DNA from: Saccharothrix sp. S26 | GTDB taxonomy: Bacteria > Actinomycetota > Actinomycetes > Mycobacteriales > Pseudonocardiaceae | DNA length: 64,000 bases | Direction: 5' to 3' | Assembly (NCBI RefSeq): GCF_021390395.1 | Contig: NZ_JAJUWT010000027.1 | Location: 1 to 64,000 of the forward strand | Part shown: one piece after another, positions 35,640 to 43,610 of the stretch | How the letters are laid out: the number at the start of each line of letters is the position of its first letter | Position numbering within the stretch: position 1 is the first letter of the stretch | Notes under the pieces: generated by a model | Database searches by the model: none | Seen by the model: the letters and a program-made list of their open reading frames with translations, nothing else | Told to the model about the DNA's origin: nothing | Position numbers and translations under genes: made by a program

Positions 35640-36413
35640 TCACCAGCCGAGGCGGTAGAACTCCAGGCAGGCCACGATGCGGACGATGGTGGGCAGTTCG
35701 GTCAGGCGTGCGCGGTAGCCGGTGGCGAGGATCTTCCAGGCTTTGAGGTGGGCGATGGCGTGTTCCACCGCCCACCTGATCCGGCTGACGCTGGTGTTCC
35801 AGATCTTGTCGGCGGGGGTGTGTTTCTTGTGGCCGGGGCGTTTGCGGCGGGGTCGGATGGCCGGGGTGCCCTGGTAGCCCAGGTCCGCGACGACCTCGTT
35901 GTCGGCCAGGAGTGTGTCCAGGCCGGTGAGGGTGTAGGCGGTCTTGTCGTGGGTGCGGCCTTCGACCGGGTCCGACACCGCGAGCAGGGTGCCGTCGAGG
36001 GTGGAGAGGACCTGCACGGTCATGCCGGGGCGGCGGTGTTTGGTGTTGAAGTTGGCCTTGCGGTGGGAGGCGTGGTCGTCGGTGGGGATCAGGGCGCCGT
36101 CGACGAGCACCACCCGTCCCCGCAGTGCCTCGGGCAGCGGCGGGGTGTGCAGGCGGAGCACCTGTCCGATCAGCGGGGCGAACCGGCGGAAGATCCGGGA
36201 CACGGTGGGTTGGGAGAGGCCGAGCAGGTCCGCCGCGACGGTCTGGGCCAGGTTCTGTCGCAGCAGCAGGAGGGTGAGCAGCACGGATCGGTGCACGTCC
36301 AGCGTCGGAGGCCGGCCCGTCCGGCGCTGTGCCGGCTGCAGGATCTGCTCGATGCGGGCGACCAACTCCCGGATCCGGTCGTGGTCGAGTCCGGTCGTAG
36401 ACTGGTAACGCAA
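35640..36413 (-). CDS. IS5-family transposase
   Basis: A 257-residue DDE transposase. An N-terminal HTH region (LAQTVAADLLGLSQPTVSRI) is followed by the catalytic core: first Asp in VVLVDGALIPTDDH, second Asp in VVADLGYQGTPAIR, and Glu in RIRWAVEHAIAHLKAWKIL. It starts at a TTG (LRYQSTTGLDHDR) whose codon lies in one arm of a long inverted repeat, which would restrict translation. Length and layout fit the single-ORF IS5 subgroups (IS427/IS1031 type). No frameshift. Confidence 0.9.
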   Translation of the reverse strand: MRYQSTTGLDHDRIRELVARIEQILQPAQRRTGRPPTLDVHRSVLLTLLLLRQNLAQTVAADLLGLSQPTVSRIFRRFAPLIGQVLRLHTPPLPEALRGRVVLVDGALIPTDDHASHRKANFNTKHRRPGMTVQVLSTLDGTLLAVSDPVEGRTHDKTAYTLTGLDTLLADNEVVADLGYQGTPAIRPRRKRPGHKKHTPADKIWNTSVSRIRWAVEHAIAHLKAWKILATGYRARLTELPTIVRIVACLEFYRLGW

Positions 36414-36480
36414 CGGCTCCGCTCCTGGTCAGACGTCTTCTGTGAGAGGAAAACGATCTTAACCAGGCGGAGCCGTTGCG
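36409..36480 (-). promoter_or_regulatory. Inverted repeat sequestering the transposase start
   Basis: CGCAACGGCTCCGC with CCTGGT (36409-36428) is mirrored by ACCAGG with CGGAGCCGTTGCG near 36462-36480. In an mRNA entering from outside the element the TTG start and the preceding AGGAG-like segment would be base-paired. A transcript begun inside the loop would lack the 5' arm. This resembles the protection against read-through transcription known from IS10 and IS50. Confidence 0.6.
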
Positions 36481-36533
36481 CTACCCACCCATGATCAAGA
36501 GTTTTGAATAACGCTCTAGGACTCGCGCGGGGG

Positions 36534-37586
36534 TCAGAGGATTTGGATGGTGCTCACGGGCAGGCCCGGGGTGGTGGACAGGTCCAGGGCGGAGGGCTTC
36601 GCGCCGGCGGCGACCAGGTGCGCGCCGAGGGCGGCGATCATCGCGCCGTTGTCGGTGCACAGGCGGGGGCGCGGGACGCGCAGCTCGATGCCCGCCTCGG
36701 CGCAGCGCTCGGCCGCCAGGCCCGACAGGCGCGAGTTCGCGGCCACCCCGCCGGAGATCACCAGGGTGTCCACGCCGAGGTCCTGGCACGCCCGGATCGC
36801 CTTGGCGGTCAGCACGTCGGCCACCGCCTCCTGGAACGACGCGGCCACGTCGGCCAGCGGGATCTCCTCGCCCGCCCGCTCCTGCTTCTCGACCCACCGC
36901 GCGACCGACGTCTTCAAGCCGGAGAACGAGAAGTCGTACTTCGCGTCACGCGGACCGGTCAGCCCGCGCGGGAACGCGATGGCGCAACCGTTGCCCTGCT
37001 TGGCCAGCTTGTCGATCGGCGGGCCGCCCGGGTACGGCAGGTCGAGCAGCCGGGCCACCTTGTCGTAGGCCTCACCGGCCGCGTCGTCCACGGTGGACCC
37101 GATCTCGGTGATCTTCTCCGCCAGGCCCTCGATCAGCAGCAGCTGCGAGTGGCCGCCCGACACCAGCAGCGCCAGGCACCGCTTCGGCAGCGGCCCGTGC
37201 TGGAGGGTGTCCGCGGCGACGTGCCCGGCCAGGTGGTTCACGCCGTACAGCGGCTTGTCCAGCGCCGCCGCGTACGCCTTCGCCGCCGACACTCCCACCA
37301 GCAGCGCGCCCGCGAGCCCCGGACCGGCGGTGACCGCGATCGAGTGCACGTCGCGCAGCTCGATCCCGGCCTTGTCCACCGCCCGGCGCATGGTCGGCAC
37401 CATGGCCTCCAGGTGCGCGCGGGACGCCACCTCGGGCACGACGCCGCCGAAGCGGGCGTGCTCCTCGACGCTGGACGCGACCTCGTCGGCGAGCAGTTCC
37501 ATCGACCCGTCCGGGCCGAGCCGGACGATGCCGACGCCGGTCTCGTCGCACGAGCTCTCGATACCGAGGATGAGCCGGTCAGTCAC
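36534..37586 (-). CDS. tsaD: tRNA N6-adenosine threonylcarbamoyltransferase
   Basis: A 350-residue Kae1/TsaD protein that transfers threonylcarbamoyl to A37 of ANN-decoding tRNAs. Motifs: LILGIESSCDETGVGIV at the start, the metal-binding HLAGHVAA His pair, LLVSGGHSQLLLIEG and ISGGVAANSRL. The GTG at 37586 overlaps the rimI stop by 8 bp and gives the normal N-terminus. It is last in the tsaB-rimI-tsaD operon, the same order as Rv3421c-Rv3419c. In mycobacteria groES follows directly; here IS, SARP and PhoD genes intervene. Confidence 0.97.
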   Translation of the reverse strand: MTDRLILGIESSCDETGVGIVRLGPDGSMELLADEVASSVEEHARFGGVVPEVASRAHLEAMVPTMRRAVDKAGIELRDVHSIAVTAGPGLAGALLVGVSAAKAYAAALDKPLYGVNHLAGHVAADTLQHGPLPKRCLALLVSGGHSQLLLIEGLAEKITEIGSTVDDAAGEAYDKVARLLDLPYPGGPPIDKLAKQGNGCAIAFPRGLTGPRDAKYDFSFSGLKTSVARWVEKQERAGEEIPLADVAASFQEAVADVLTAKAIRACQDLGVDTLVISGGVAANSRLSGLAAERCAEAGIELRVPRPRLCTDNGAMIAALGAHLVAAGAKPSALDLSTTPGLPVSTIQIL

Positions 37587-38037
37587 GGTTCGCGGGCCTT
37601 CCCATCGTGTACGCGTCGGCACCCGACGGCTGGTAGTAGCGGCGGCGCAGGCCGAGGTGCTCGAAGCCGTGCGCCAGGTAGAGGCCGATCGCGGTGGCGT
37701 TGTCGGTGCGGACCTCCAGGAACACCGGCACGCCCCGCTCGTCGGCCTCGGCGAGCAGGGCCCGCAGCAGGGTCTTGCCGACGCCGCCGCCCTGGTAGTC
37801 GGCCACGACTGCGATGGTGTGCACGCTGGCCTCGAAGTCGGTCAGGCCCAGCCCCGCGTACCCGACCAGGGTGTCGCCGACGTACGCGCCGACGTAGAAG
37901 TTGCCGTTGTCGAGCTCGCTGCGGAACGCGTCCGCGCTCCACGGGTCGTCACCGGGGAACAGCTCCTGCTCGATCTGCGCGCACCGCGCCGCGTCCTCGC
38001 GGCGCAGCGGGGCGATCGTCACGGTGCCGGAGCTCAC
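37579..38037 (-). CDS. rimI: Ribosomal protein S18 alanine N-acetyltransferase-like GNAT
   Basis: A 152-residue GNAT acetyltransferase. The acetyl-CoA motif is VADYQGGGVGKTLLRALLAE, and the C-terminal part is FLEVRTDNATAIGLYLAHGF with EHLGLRRRYYQPSGADAYTM, typical RimI. It overlaps tsaB by 4 bp (GTGA, 38034-38037) and tsaD by 8 bp. RimI acetylates the S18 N-terminus and perhaps other proteins; the link with the t6A genes is a conserved gene order. Confidence 0.95.
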   Translation of the reverse strand: MSSGTVTIAPLRREDAARCAQIEQELFPGDDPWSADAFRSELDNGNFYVGAYVGDTLVGYAGLGLTDFEASVHTIAVVADYQGGGVGKTLLRALLAEADERGVPVFLEVRTDNATAIGLYLAHGFEHLGLRRRYYQPSGADAYTMGRPANRD

Positions 38038-38708
38038 GCCCTGGTCACCCGCTTGCGGCCGACGGGCTCCACCGCGTCGGGACGGCGCAGGTAGAGCGGG
38101 GTGAGCGCGGCGGGGCGCGCACCGGCGAGCAGTTCACCGGCCGCGGCGGCGACCAGGGACACCGGCGACGGGTAACGCGCCCGCACCACCGGCAGCCCGA
38201 TCACGTCGGCGTACAGCTCGGCGCCCTCGCCGGCGGCCTCGGCCACCGCGGGCAGCTTCGCGACCAGGTCGGCCGGCCGGTCGACGTGCGGGCCGTCGGT
38301 GCGCCTGCCGGCCGCGTCGTAGGCCGCCCAGTACACCTCCTTGCGGCGCGCGTCGGTGGCCACGAGCAGCGGCTTGCCGGTGGCGGCGTCCAGCGCGACG
38401 GCGTCCGGCGTCGGCACGGGGTACACGGGCCGGTTGAGCGCCTGGCCGAGGGCGGCGGCGGTGACCAGGCCGACGCGCAGCCCGGTGAACGGGCCGGGGC
38501 CGGAGCCGCACACGATGGCGTCGAGGTCGGCGAGCCGGTGGCCCGCCTCCGCCATGGCCTCCTGGAGGTGCGGGGTGAGCAGCTCGCCGTGGGCCTTCGC
38601 GTTCACCGTCACCCGCTGGGCGAGCAGCCGAGGGGGCGACCCGGGCGTCAGTTCGACGACACCGGCCGTGACGGCGGGGGTGGCGGTGTCCAACGCGAGC
38701 ACTAGCAC
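38034..38708 (-). CDS. tsaB: t6A biosynthesis protein TsaB
   Basis: A 224-residue ASKHA-fold protein, partner of TsaD and TsaE in t6A formation. It begins LVLALDTATPAVTAGVVELT and contains the signature CGSGPGPFTGLRVGLVTAAA. The GTG at 38708 gives the family start VLVLALD; an in-frame TTG at 38717 is possible. First gene of the tsaB-rimI-tsaD operon. It is divergent from the MerR gene across a 71-bp gap. Confidence 0.94.
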   Translation of the reverse strand: MLVLALDTATPAVTAGVVELTPGSPPRLLAQRVTVNAKAHGELLTPHLQEAMAEAGHRLADLDAIVCGSGPGPFTGLRVGLVTAAALGQALNRPVYPVPTPDAVALDAATGKPLLVATDARRKEVYWAAYDAAGRRTDGPHVDRPADLVAKLPAVAEAAGEGAELYADVIGLPVVRARYPSPVSLVAAAAGELLAGARPAALTPLYLRRPDAVEPVGRKRVTRA

Positions 38709-38747
38709 AACTGACAAGGGTATCGGGTGGCGTGCACCACACTTGTG

Positions 38748-38763
38748 TTGACGTCCACGTCAA
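38748..38763. promoter_or_regulatory. Palindrome, probable operator of the MerR-thioredoxin unit
   Basis: TTGACGTCCACGTCAA is a 16-bp dyad (7-bp arms, CC centre), 16 bp upstream of the MerR start at 38780. MerR proteins bind dyads in the promoter spacer of their own genes, which fits the position. Confidence 0.6.
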
Positions 38764-38779
38764 GTCGGAGGATGGGTCC

Positions 38780-39151
38780 GTGCGCATCGGAGAACTGGCA
38801 CGGCGGGATGGGACCACCACCCGGGCGCTGCGCTACTACGAGTCCCTCGGCCTGCTGACCGCCCGGCGCGGCGCGAACGGGCAGCGGGAGTACGACGAGG
38901 AAGACCTGAAGCTGGTGCACGAGATCCGCTCGCTCACCGGCATCGGGTTCGCCCTGGAGGACACCCGGCCGTTCGTCCAGTGCCTGCGCGACGGCCACAC
39001 GAGCGGTGACGCCTGCCCGGCGTCGGTCGAGGTGTACCGGCGCAAGCTCGCGGAGCTGGACGACTGCATCACGCGGTTGCAGGCCGCGCGGGACCAGGTG
39101 CGCGCGCAGTTGCAGGACGCCGAGCAGAGGAGCAGGCCGTGCGGACGTTGA
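38780..39151 (+). CDS. MerR-family regulator, possibly thiol-responsive
   Basis: A 123-residue MerR protein. The HTH is VRIGELARRDGTTTRALRYY and ESLGLLTARRGANGQREY; a dimerisation helix follows. Cys residues occur in FVQCLRDGHTSGDACPA, LDDCITRL and the tail RPCGR. The C-terminal Cys content and the directly linked thioredoxin gene (13-bp overlap) suggest a redox-sensing switch (inference). The GTG at 38780 has GGAGG about 7 nt upstream. A 16-bp palindrome upstream is a probable operator. Confidence 0.9.
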   Translation: MRIGELARRDGTTTRALRYYESLGLLTARRGANGQREYDEEDLKLVHEIRSLTGIGFALEDTRPFVQCLRDGHTSGDACPASVEVYRRKLAELDDCITRLQAARDQVRAQLQDAEQRSRPCGR

Positions 39152-39444
39152 CCGACGACGAGTTCACCGGGGCCGTGGCCACCGGGAACGTGCTGGTGGA
39201 GTTCGGCGCGCAGTGGTGCGGGCCGTGCCGGATGCTGGAACCGGTGCTCGACGAGCTGGACCGGGAGCGCGGCGACCTGACCGTGGTGAAGGTCGACCTG
39301 GACGAGAGCCCGCGCACCGCGCGTGACCAGCGGATCATGTCCGCGCCCACGCTCCAGCTCTACCAGGACGGGCAGTTGGTCGCACAGACCGTCGGCGCTC
39401 GGCCGAAGATCCACCTGATCGCGTGGCTCGAACCACACTTGTGA
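39139..39444 (+). CDS. Thioredoxin
   Basis: A 101-residue thioredoxin with the active site FGAQWCGPCRMLEPVLDEL and the cis-Pro region MSAPTLQLYQDGQLV. It reduces protein disulfides in the cytoplasm; there is no signal peptide. Its GTG start lies inside the MerR gene end, so the two are translated from one mRNA. The trx/MerR pairing implies autoregulated expression under oxidative stress (inference). Confidence 0.94.
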   Translation: MRTLTDDEFTGAVATGNVLVEFGAQWCGPCRMLEPVLDELDRERGDLTVVKVDLDESPRTARDQRIMSAPTLQLYQDGQLVAQTVGARPKIHLIAWLEPHL

Positions 39445-39478
39445 TGCGTCCGGCGGCCCGGCCGGTCACTGTAAGCGG

Positions 39479-40816
39479 ATGCTGCTGCCAGCGCTGGCCT
39501 CGCCGTCGTCGAAGATCGCCCTGCGGTTCCCCGAGCGGGAGCTGACGTACGAGCAGTTGGCGCGCGAGGCGCGGGCGGTCGCGCACGGGCTGGTCGGCAA
39601 GCGGCGGGTGGCGGTGTGGGCGCACGTCCGGCCCGAGACGTGCGTGGTGGTCGTGGGCGCGTTGCTGGCGGGCGTGCCGGTCGTGCCGCTCAACCCCAAG
39701 ATCGGGGAGCGCGAGCTGGCGCACGTCCTCGCCGACAGCGAGCCCGACCTGGTGATCGACGACGAGCTGCCGTCCGGCCCGGCCGTCGACCTGCCCGAGC
39801 CGGACGGCGAAGCGCCCGCGTTGATCGTCTACACCAGCGGCACGACGGGGCCGCCCAAGGGCGTGGTGCTGCCCAGGCGGGCGCTGGCCGCGAACCTCGA
39901 CGCGCTGGCCGACGCGTGGGCGTGGACCGGGGACGACGTGGTGGTGCACGGCCTGCCGCTGTTCCACGTGCACGGCCTGGTCGTCGGGGTGATCGGGCCG
40001 TTGCGGCGCGGCGGGACCGTGCACCACCTGGGGTCGTTCAGCGTGGCGAAGGCCGCCGCGGCGTTGCGGGACGGCGGCACGATGATGTTCGGCGTGCCGA
40101 CCATGTACCACCGGGTCGCGGCCGAGCCCGAGCACGCGGCGGCGTTCGGGCGGGCGCGGTTGCTGGTGTCCGGTTCGGCGGCGCTGCCCGCGTCGGTGCA
40201 CGAGCGCATCGAGCGGTTGACCGGCCAACGGGTGGTCGAGCGGTACGGGATGACCGAGACGTTGATGAACACCAGCGTCCGGGCCGACGGCGACCGCAGG
40301 CCCGGCACGGTCGGCGTGCCGTTGGCCGGCGTGGAGCTGCGGGTCGTCCGGGACGGGGCGGCCGACGAACCCGGCGAGATCGAGGTGCGCGGGCCGAACC
40401 TGTTCTCCGGCTACCTGAACCGGCCGGACGCCACGCGGGAGGCGGTGCGCGACGGCTGGTTCCGCACCGGCGACCTCGCGGTGGTCGAGCCGGACGGGTA
40501 CGTGCGGATCGTCGGGCGGCGCGCCACGGACCTGATCAAGAGCGGCGGGTACAAGATCGGCGCGGGCGAGATCGAGAACGCCCTGCTGGAGCACCCGGCG
40601 GTGGCCGAGGTCGCGGTGACCGGCGAGCCGGACGACGACCTGGGCGAACGGGTGGTGGCCTGGGTCGTGGCCCGCGGCGAGCCGGTCGCGCCCGAGGTGT
40701 TGAGCGACCACGTGGCCCGGTTGCTGTCACCGCACAAGCGGCCCAGGGTGGTGCGGTACGTGGACGCCCTGCCGCGCAACGAGATGGGCAAGGTGCTCAA
40801 GCGGGAGCTGCGGTGA
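39479..40816 (+). CDS. Acyl-CoA synthetase, malonyl-CoA synthetase (MatB)-like
   Basis: A 445-residue adenylate-forming enzyme. The P-loop-like A3 motif is IVYTSGTTGPPKGVVLPRRA, A5 is VERYGMTETLMNTS, A7/A8 is GWFRTGDLAVVEPDGYVRIV with RRATDLIKSGGYKIGAGEIE, and A10 is LPRNEMGKVLKRELR with the catalytic Lys. The short N-terminus and the RYGMTET signature fit MatB/ACSF3, which activate malonate or methylmalonate, giving polyketide or fatty-acid extender units. FadD36 of mycobacteria is a relative. Exact substrate uncertain. It is convergent with tsaE (9-bp gap). Confidence 0.88.
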   Translation: MLLPALASPSSKIALRFPERELTYEQLAREARAVAHGLVGKRRVAVWAHVRPETCVVVVGALLAGVPVVPLNPKIGERELAHVLADSEPDLVIDDELPSGPAVDLPEPDGEAPALIVYTSGTTGPPKGVVLPRRALAANLDALADAWAWTGDDVVVHGLPLFHVHGLVVGVIGPLRRGGTVHHLGSFSVAKAAAALRDGGTMMFGVPTMYHRVAAEPEHAAAFGRARLLVSGSAALPASVHERIERLTGQRVVERYGMTETLMNTSVRADGDRRPGTVGVPLAGVELRVVRDGAADEPGEIEVRGPNLFSGYLNRPDATREAVRDGWFRTGDLAVVEPDGYVRIVGRRATDLIKSGGYKIGAGEIENALLEHPAVAEVAVTGEPDDDLGERVVAWVVARGEPVAPEVLSDHVARLLSPHKRPRVVRYVDALPRNEMGKVLKRELR

Positions 40817-40825
40817 ACCCGCCCG

Positions 40826-41293
40826 TCAGACCGGGAGCTCGCGCCGCTCCCAGCTGCCGTGGGGGTGCAGGTGGGCGACGCGGACGTCGTCGTCGCGGCG
40901 TTCCAGCCTGATCAGCAGGTGGTCCTCGGACAGCCGCTCGGCCGCGCCCTCGCCCCACTCGACGGCCACCACGGCGTCCACCAGGTCGGTGTCCAGGTCG
41001 AGGTCGTCCAGCTCGTCCAGGTGACCGCCGAGCCGGTAGGCGTCGACGTGCACGAGCGGCACGCCGCGGCCGCCCGGGGCGGGGTCGTGCACGCGGGCGA
41101 TCACGAAGGTCGGCGAGCTGACCCGTCCCGTCACGCCGAGGCCGGCGGCCAGGCCGCGCACCAGCGCCGTCTTGCCCGCGCCCAACGGGCCGGACAGCAG
41201 CACGAGGTCACCGCCCCGCACCAGCCCGCCCAGCCTGCGCCCGAACTCCTCGGTGTCGTGCACCTCGGGGAGCGTCACGCTCACGCTCGTCAC
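40826..41293 (-). CDS. tsaE: tRNA threonylcarbamoyladenosine biosynthesis ATPase TsaE
   Basis: A 155-residue P-loop ATPase: LLSGPLGAGKTALVRGLAAG is Walker A, SSPTFVIARVH the switch, and HVDAYRLGGHLDELDDLDLD with VVAVEWGEGAAERL the conserved C-terminal part. It works with TsaB and TsaD in t6A formation. The GTG at 41293 overlaps the hydrolase stop (GTGA, 41290-41293). Order alr, hydrolase, tsaE on one strand is the standard actinobacterial operon. Confidence 0.95.
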   Translation of the reverse strand: MTSVSVTLPEVHDTEEFGRRLGGLVRGGDLVLLSGPLGAGKTALVRGLAAGLGVTGRVSSPTFVIARVHDPAPGGRGVPLVHVDAYRLGGHLDELDDLDLDTDLVDAVVAVEWGEGAAERLSEDHLLIRLERRDDDVRVAHLHPHGSWERRELPV

Positions 41294-42384
41294 CACCACC
41301 GCCGCCTGCTTTCCGACCGTTCGGCGGCACTGCGCCGAACCAGACCGACCAGGTGCCCGGTGACCAGGTCGGGTTGTTCCAACATGAGCATGTGGCCCGC
41401 GCCGGACACGCGGACCAGTTCGCCGTGCGGCATCTCCTCGGCCATCCGCTCGGCGTGCGAGAACGGGGTCAGCTTGTCCGCGTCCCCGCTGATCACGAGC
41501 ACCTCGCAGTGCCGCAGGCCGGCCAGCGCCTTGTAGCGGTTGTGCGTGCCGAGGGTCTCCAGGAACTCGGTGAGCACCTGCACCGTCGTCCCGTTGATCA
41601 TCTGCTCCATCAGGTCGACCAGCGAGGGGCTGACCTTGCCGGTGCCGAACGCCAGCGCCCGGATGCCGCTCCACGTCAGCGTGGACGCCCGCCGCCTGAC
41701 CCACTCGACCAGGCCGGGTTGCAGGCCGGCGATCCGGCCGACGCCCAACGTCACCGGGTTGTAGCGCGACAGCACCGACTTCGGCAGGCCCGCGCCACCG
41801 ACCGCCCCGGCCGCCGTGCCGACGAGCGCGACGCCGCGCACCCGGTCGGCGAACAGCTCCGGTCGCTGCTCCGCCAACGCCATGATCGTCATGCCGCCCA
41901 TGGAGTGGCCGACCAGTACCAACGGGCCGTCGGGGGCCATCGAGCGGATCACCGCGTCGAGGTCCTTGGCGCACTGGTCGATCGTGCTGCCCTCGGCGGT
42001 GGACCGGCCGGACCGGCCGTGGCCGCGCTGGTCGTAGAGGACCTGCCGCACGCGTGGTCCGGTCAGGGCGGCCAGGTCGCGGCGCTGGAAGTGCCAGCAG
42101 CGGCGGTCCAGGGCGAAGCCGTGCACGAGGACGACGGTGACCTCCGGCTTCCCGCCGTCCTCCGGGTCGACCTCCTCCACCGACAGCGGCACGCCGTCGT
42201 CCGCCGCGACGGTCGACTCCCGGGTCGGGGTGAGGCGGCCCAGCGGTTCGTCGGCGAGCGGGTCGTCGGCCTTGCGGTCGTCCGAGACCTTCTTCTGGTT
42301 GGCGGCCACGCCCACGGCGACCCCGGTCGCGGCGGCGCCGAGGATGCCGCCGGCCCAGCCGACGGCCTTCCACACCGTGTTCAC
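41290..42384 (-). CDS. Alpha/beta hydrolase with N-terminal membrane anchor
   Basis: A 364-residue protein. Residues about 8-28 (AGGILGAAATGVAVGVAANQ) form a membrane anchor. The alpha/beta-hydrolase fold has the oxyanion region VVLVHGFALDRRCWHFQRR, the nucleophile Ser in LVGHSMGGMTIMALA, and the His in VSGAGHMLMLEQP. It overlaps alr by 4 bp and tsaE by 4 bp, all coupled. The substrate is unknown; the same hydrolase sits between alr and tsaE in many actinobacteria. Confidence 0.92.
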   Translation of the reverse strand: MNTVWKAVGWAGGILGAAATGVAVGVAANQKKVSDDRKADDPLADEPLGRLTPTRESTVAADDGVPLSVEEVDPEDGGKPEVTVVLVHGFALDRRCWHFQRRDLAALTGPRVRQVLYDQRGHGRSGRSTAEGSTIDQCAKDLDAVIRSMAPDGPLVLVGHSMGGMTIMALAEQRPELFADRVRGVALVGTAAGAVGGAGLPKSVLSRYNPVTLGVGRIAGLQPGLVEWVRRRASTLTWSGIRALAFGTGKVSPSLVDLMEQMINGTTVQVLTEFLETLGTHNRYKALAGLRHCEVLVISGDADKLTPFSHAERMAEEMPHGELVRVSGAGHMLMLEQPDLVTGHLVGLVRRSAAERSESRRRWW

Positions 42385-43505
42385 GGCCGTCTACCCACGT
42401 ACGTCCGGGTGACGCGCGGTCGGTACATGCCGGTGACGATCTCGTAGTCGATGGTGCCGGTGGTGTCGGCCCACTCGCGGGCCGTCGGCTCGCCCTGGTC
42501 ACCCGGTCCGAACAGCACGACCTCGTCCCCCTCCGCCACCACGTCGTCGCCGCAGTCGACCACGACCTGGTCCATGCAGATGCGGCCGACGACCGGGCGG
42601 CGGCGCCCGGCCAGCCAGACGTCCATCCGGTTCGACAGGCTGCGCGGCACGCCGTCGGCGTACCCGACGGGCACCAGGGCCAGGTTCGTGTCCCTCGTCG
42701 CGGTCCAGCTCAGACCGTAGGACACCGACTCACCGGCCGGGATGCGCTTGGCCAGCGCGACCGCGGACCGGAACGTCATCACCGGGCGCAGGTCGGTGGG
42801 CACCGGGACCGGGTTGAGGCCGTAGATCGCGATGCCGGGGCGGACGAGGTCGAGGTGGAGGTCCGGTCGGGTGATGAGCGCGGCGGAGTTCGCGATGTGG
42901 CGGCGCGGGTCCAGGCCGGCGGCGACGGCTTCGCGGTAGGCGTCGTCGAAGCGCTCGGCCTGGGCGTCGGTGGCGCGGTGGCCGATCTCGTCGGCGACGG
43001 CCAGGTGTGACCAGATCGCGTGAACTTCGACGTTGTGGGTCTTGGCGGCGCGCTCGACCAGCTCCGGCCAGTCGGCGGCCGGGCAGCCGTTGCGGGACAG
43101 ACCGGTGTCGATCTTGAGGTGGACGCGGGCGGTCCTGCCCGCCTTGTCGGCTGCCGCCGAGATCTCCTCCAGCTGGGCCAGGGAGGACGCGGCCAGGTCG
43201 ACGTCCTGCTCCACGCCGGCGGCGTAGTCCGTGCCGGGCGGGTCCAGCCAGGCCAGGATCGGCACGGTGAGGCCGGCCGCGCGCAGCGCCAGGGCCTCGG
43301 CGAGCGAGCAGGAGCCGAGCCACGTCGCGCCCGCCTCCACCGCCGCTCTAGCCACCTCCACCGCGCCGTGCCCGTAGCCGTCGGCCTTGACGACGGCCAT
43401 CGTGTCGGCGTTCGGCGCGAGGGCGTCGAGGTGGGCGACGTTGTGCCGGAGGTTGTCGAGGTCGATCACGACCTCAGCGCGAGGAGCAGCCATAACGCCG
43501 TTCAT
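42381..43505 (-). CDS. alr: Alanine racemase
   Basis: A 374-residue fold-type III PLP enzyme making D-alanine for peptidoglycan. The PLP Lys is in MAVVKADGYGHGAVEVARAA, and the second catalytic base Tyr is in ESVSYGLSWTATRD. ATG 43505 is used; ATG 43493 (MAAPRAEVVIDLDN) is an alternative. It starts the alr-hydrolase-tsaE operon. In mycobacteria the neighbour on the 5' side is nnr; here a repeat array and an 8.6-kb integrative element lie between. Confidence 0.97.
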   Translation of the reverse strand: MNGVMAAPRAEVVIDLDNLRHNVAHLDALAPNADTMAVVKADGYGHGAVEVARAAVEAGATWLGSCSLAEALALRAAGLTVPILAWLDPPGTDYAAGVEQDVDLAASSLAQLEEISAAADKAGRTARVHLKIDTGLSRNGCPAADWPELVERAAKTHNVEVHAIWSHLAVADEIGHRATDAQAERFDDAYREAVAAGLDPRRHIANSAALITRPDLHLDLVRPGIAIYGLNPVPVPTDLRPVMTFRSAVALAKRIPAGESVSYGLSWTATRDTNLALVPVGYADGVPRSLSNRMDVWLAGRRRPVVGRICMDQVVVDCGDDVVAEGDEVVLFGPGDQGEPTAREWADTTGTIDYEIVTGMYRPRVTRTYVGRRP

Positions 43506-43537
43506 GGTGACACAGCCGGCCGACCGCGCCCGCGCGA

Positions 43538-43610
43538 GTCCTACGTTCGCGTCGCGTGTGTCCTACGTTCAGAACGCGAGAGTCCTACGTTCAGAACGCG
43601 TGTGTCCTAC
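43538..43610 (+). repeat. 22-bp-period repeat array, copy 2 left part (probable attL)
   Basis: GTCCTAC occurs at 43538, 43560, 43582 and 43604, exactly 22 bp apart. Units read GTCCTACGTTCAGAACGCG plus a 3-nt spacer; the first has GCGTC in place of AGAAC. The array stops abruptly after the fourth GTCCTAC, and the missing continuation GTTCAGGACCCCTGAGTTC is found at 52185 on the other side of the integrative element. The dyad GTTC-A-GAAC in each unit suggests a protein-binding site. Confidence 0.85.

Larger units (their letters stand above)
35619..36516 (-). mobile_element. IS5-type insertion sequence (898 bp) with 3-bp TAG duplication
   Basis: Terminal inverted repeats begin GAGCGTTATTCA at both ends (12 bp perfect, imperfect beyond). 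The flanking TAG at 35616-35618 and 36517-36519 is a target duplication. Removing the element restores an uninterrupted repeat unit, CTGAACGTAGGACTCGCG. One transposase gene fills the element. The intact ends and open frame suggest a fairly recent, possibly still active, insertion. Confidence 0.9.

Noticed and set aside
43538..43610. CRISPR array
   Set aside because: The 22-bp period has only about 3 nt of variable sequence between units, so there are no spacers.
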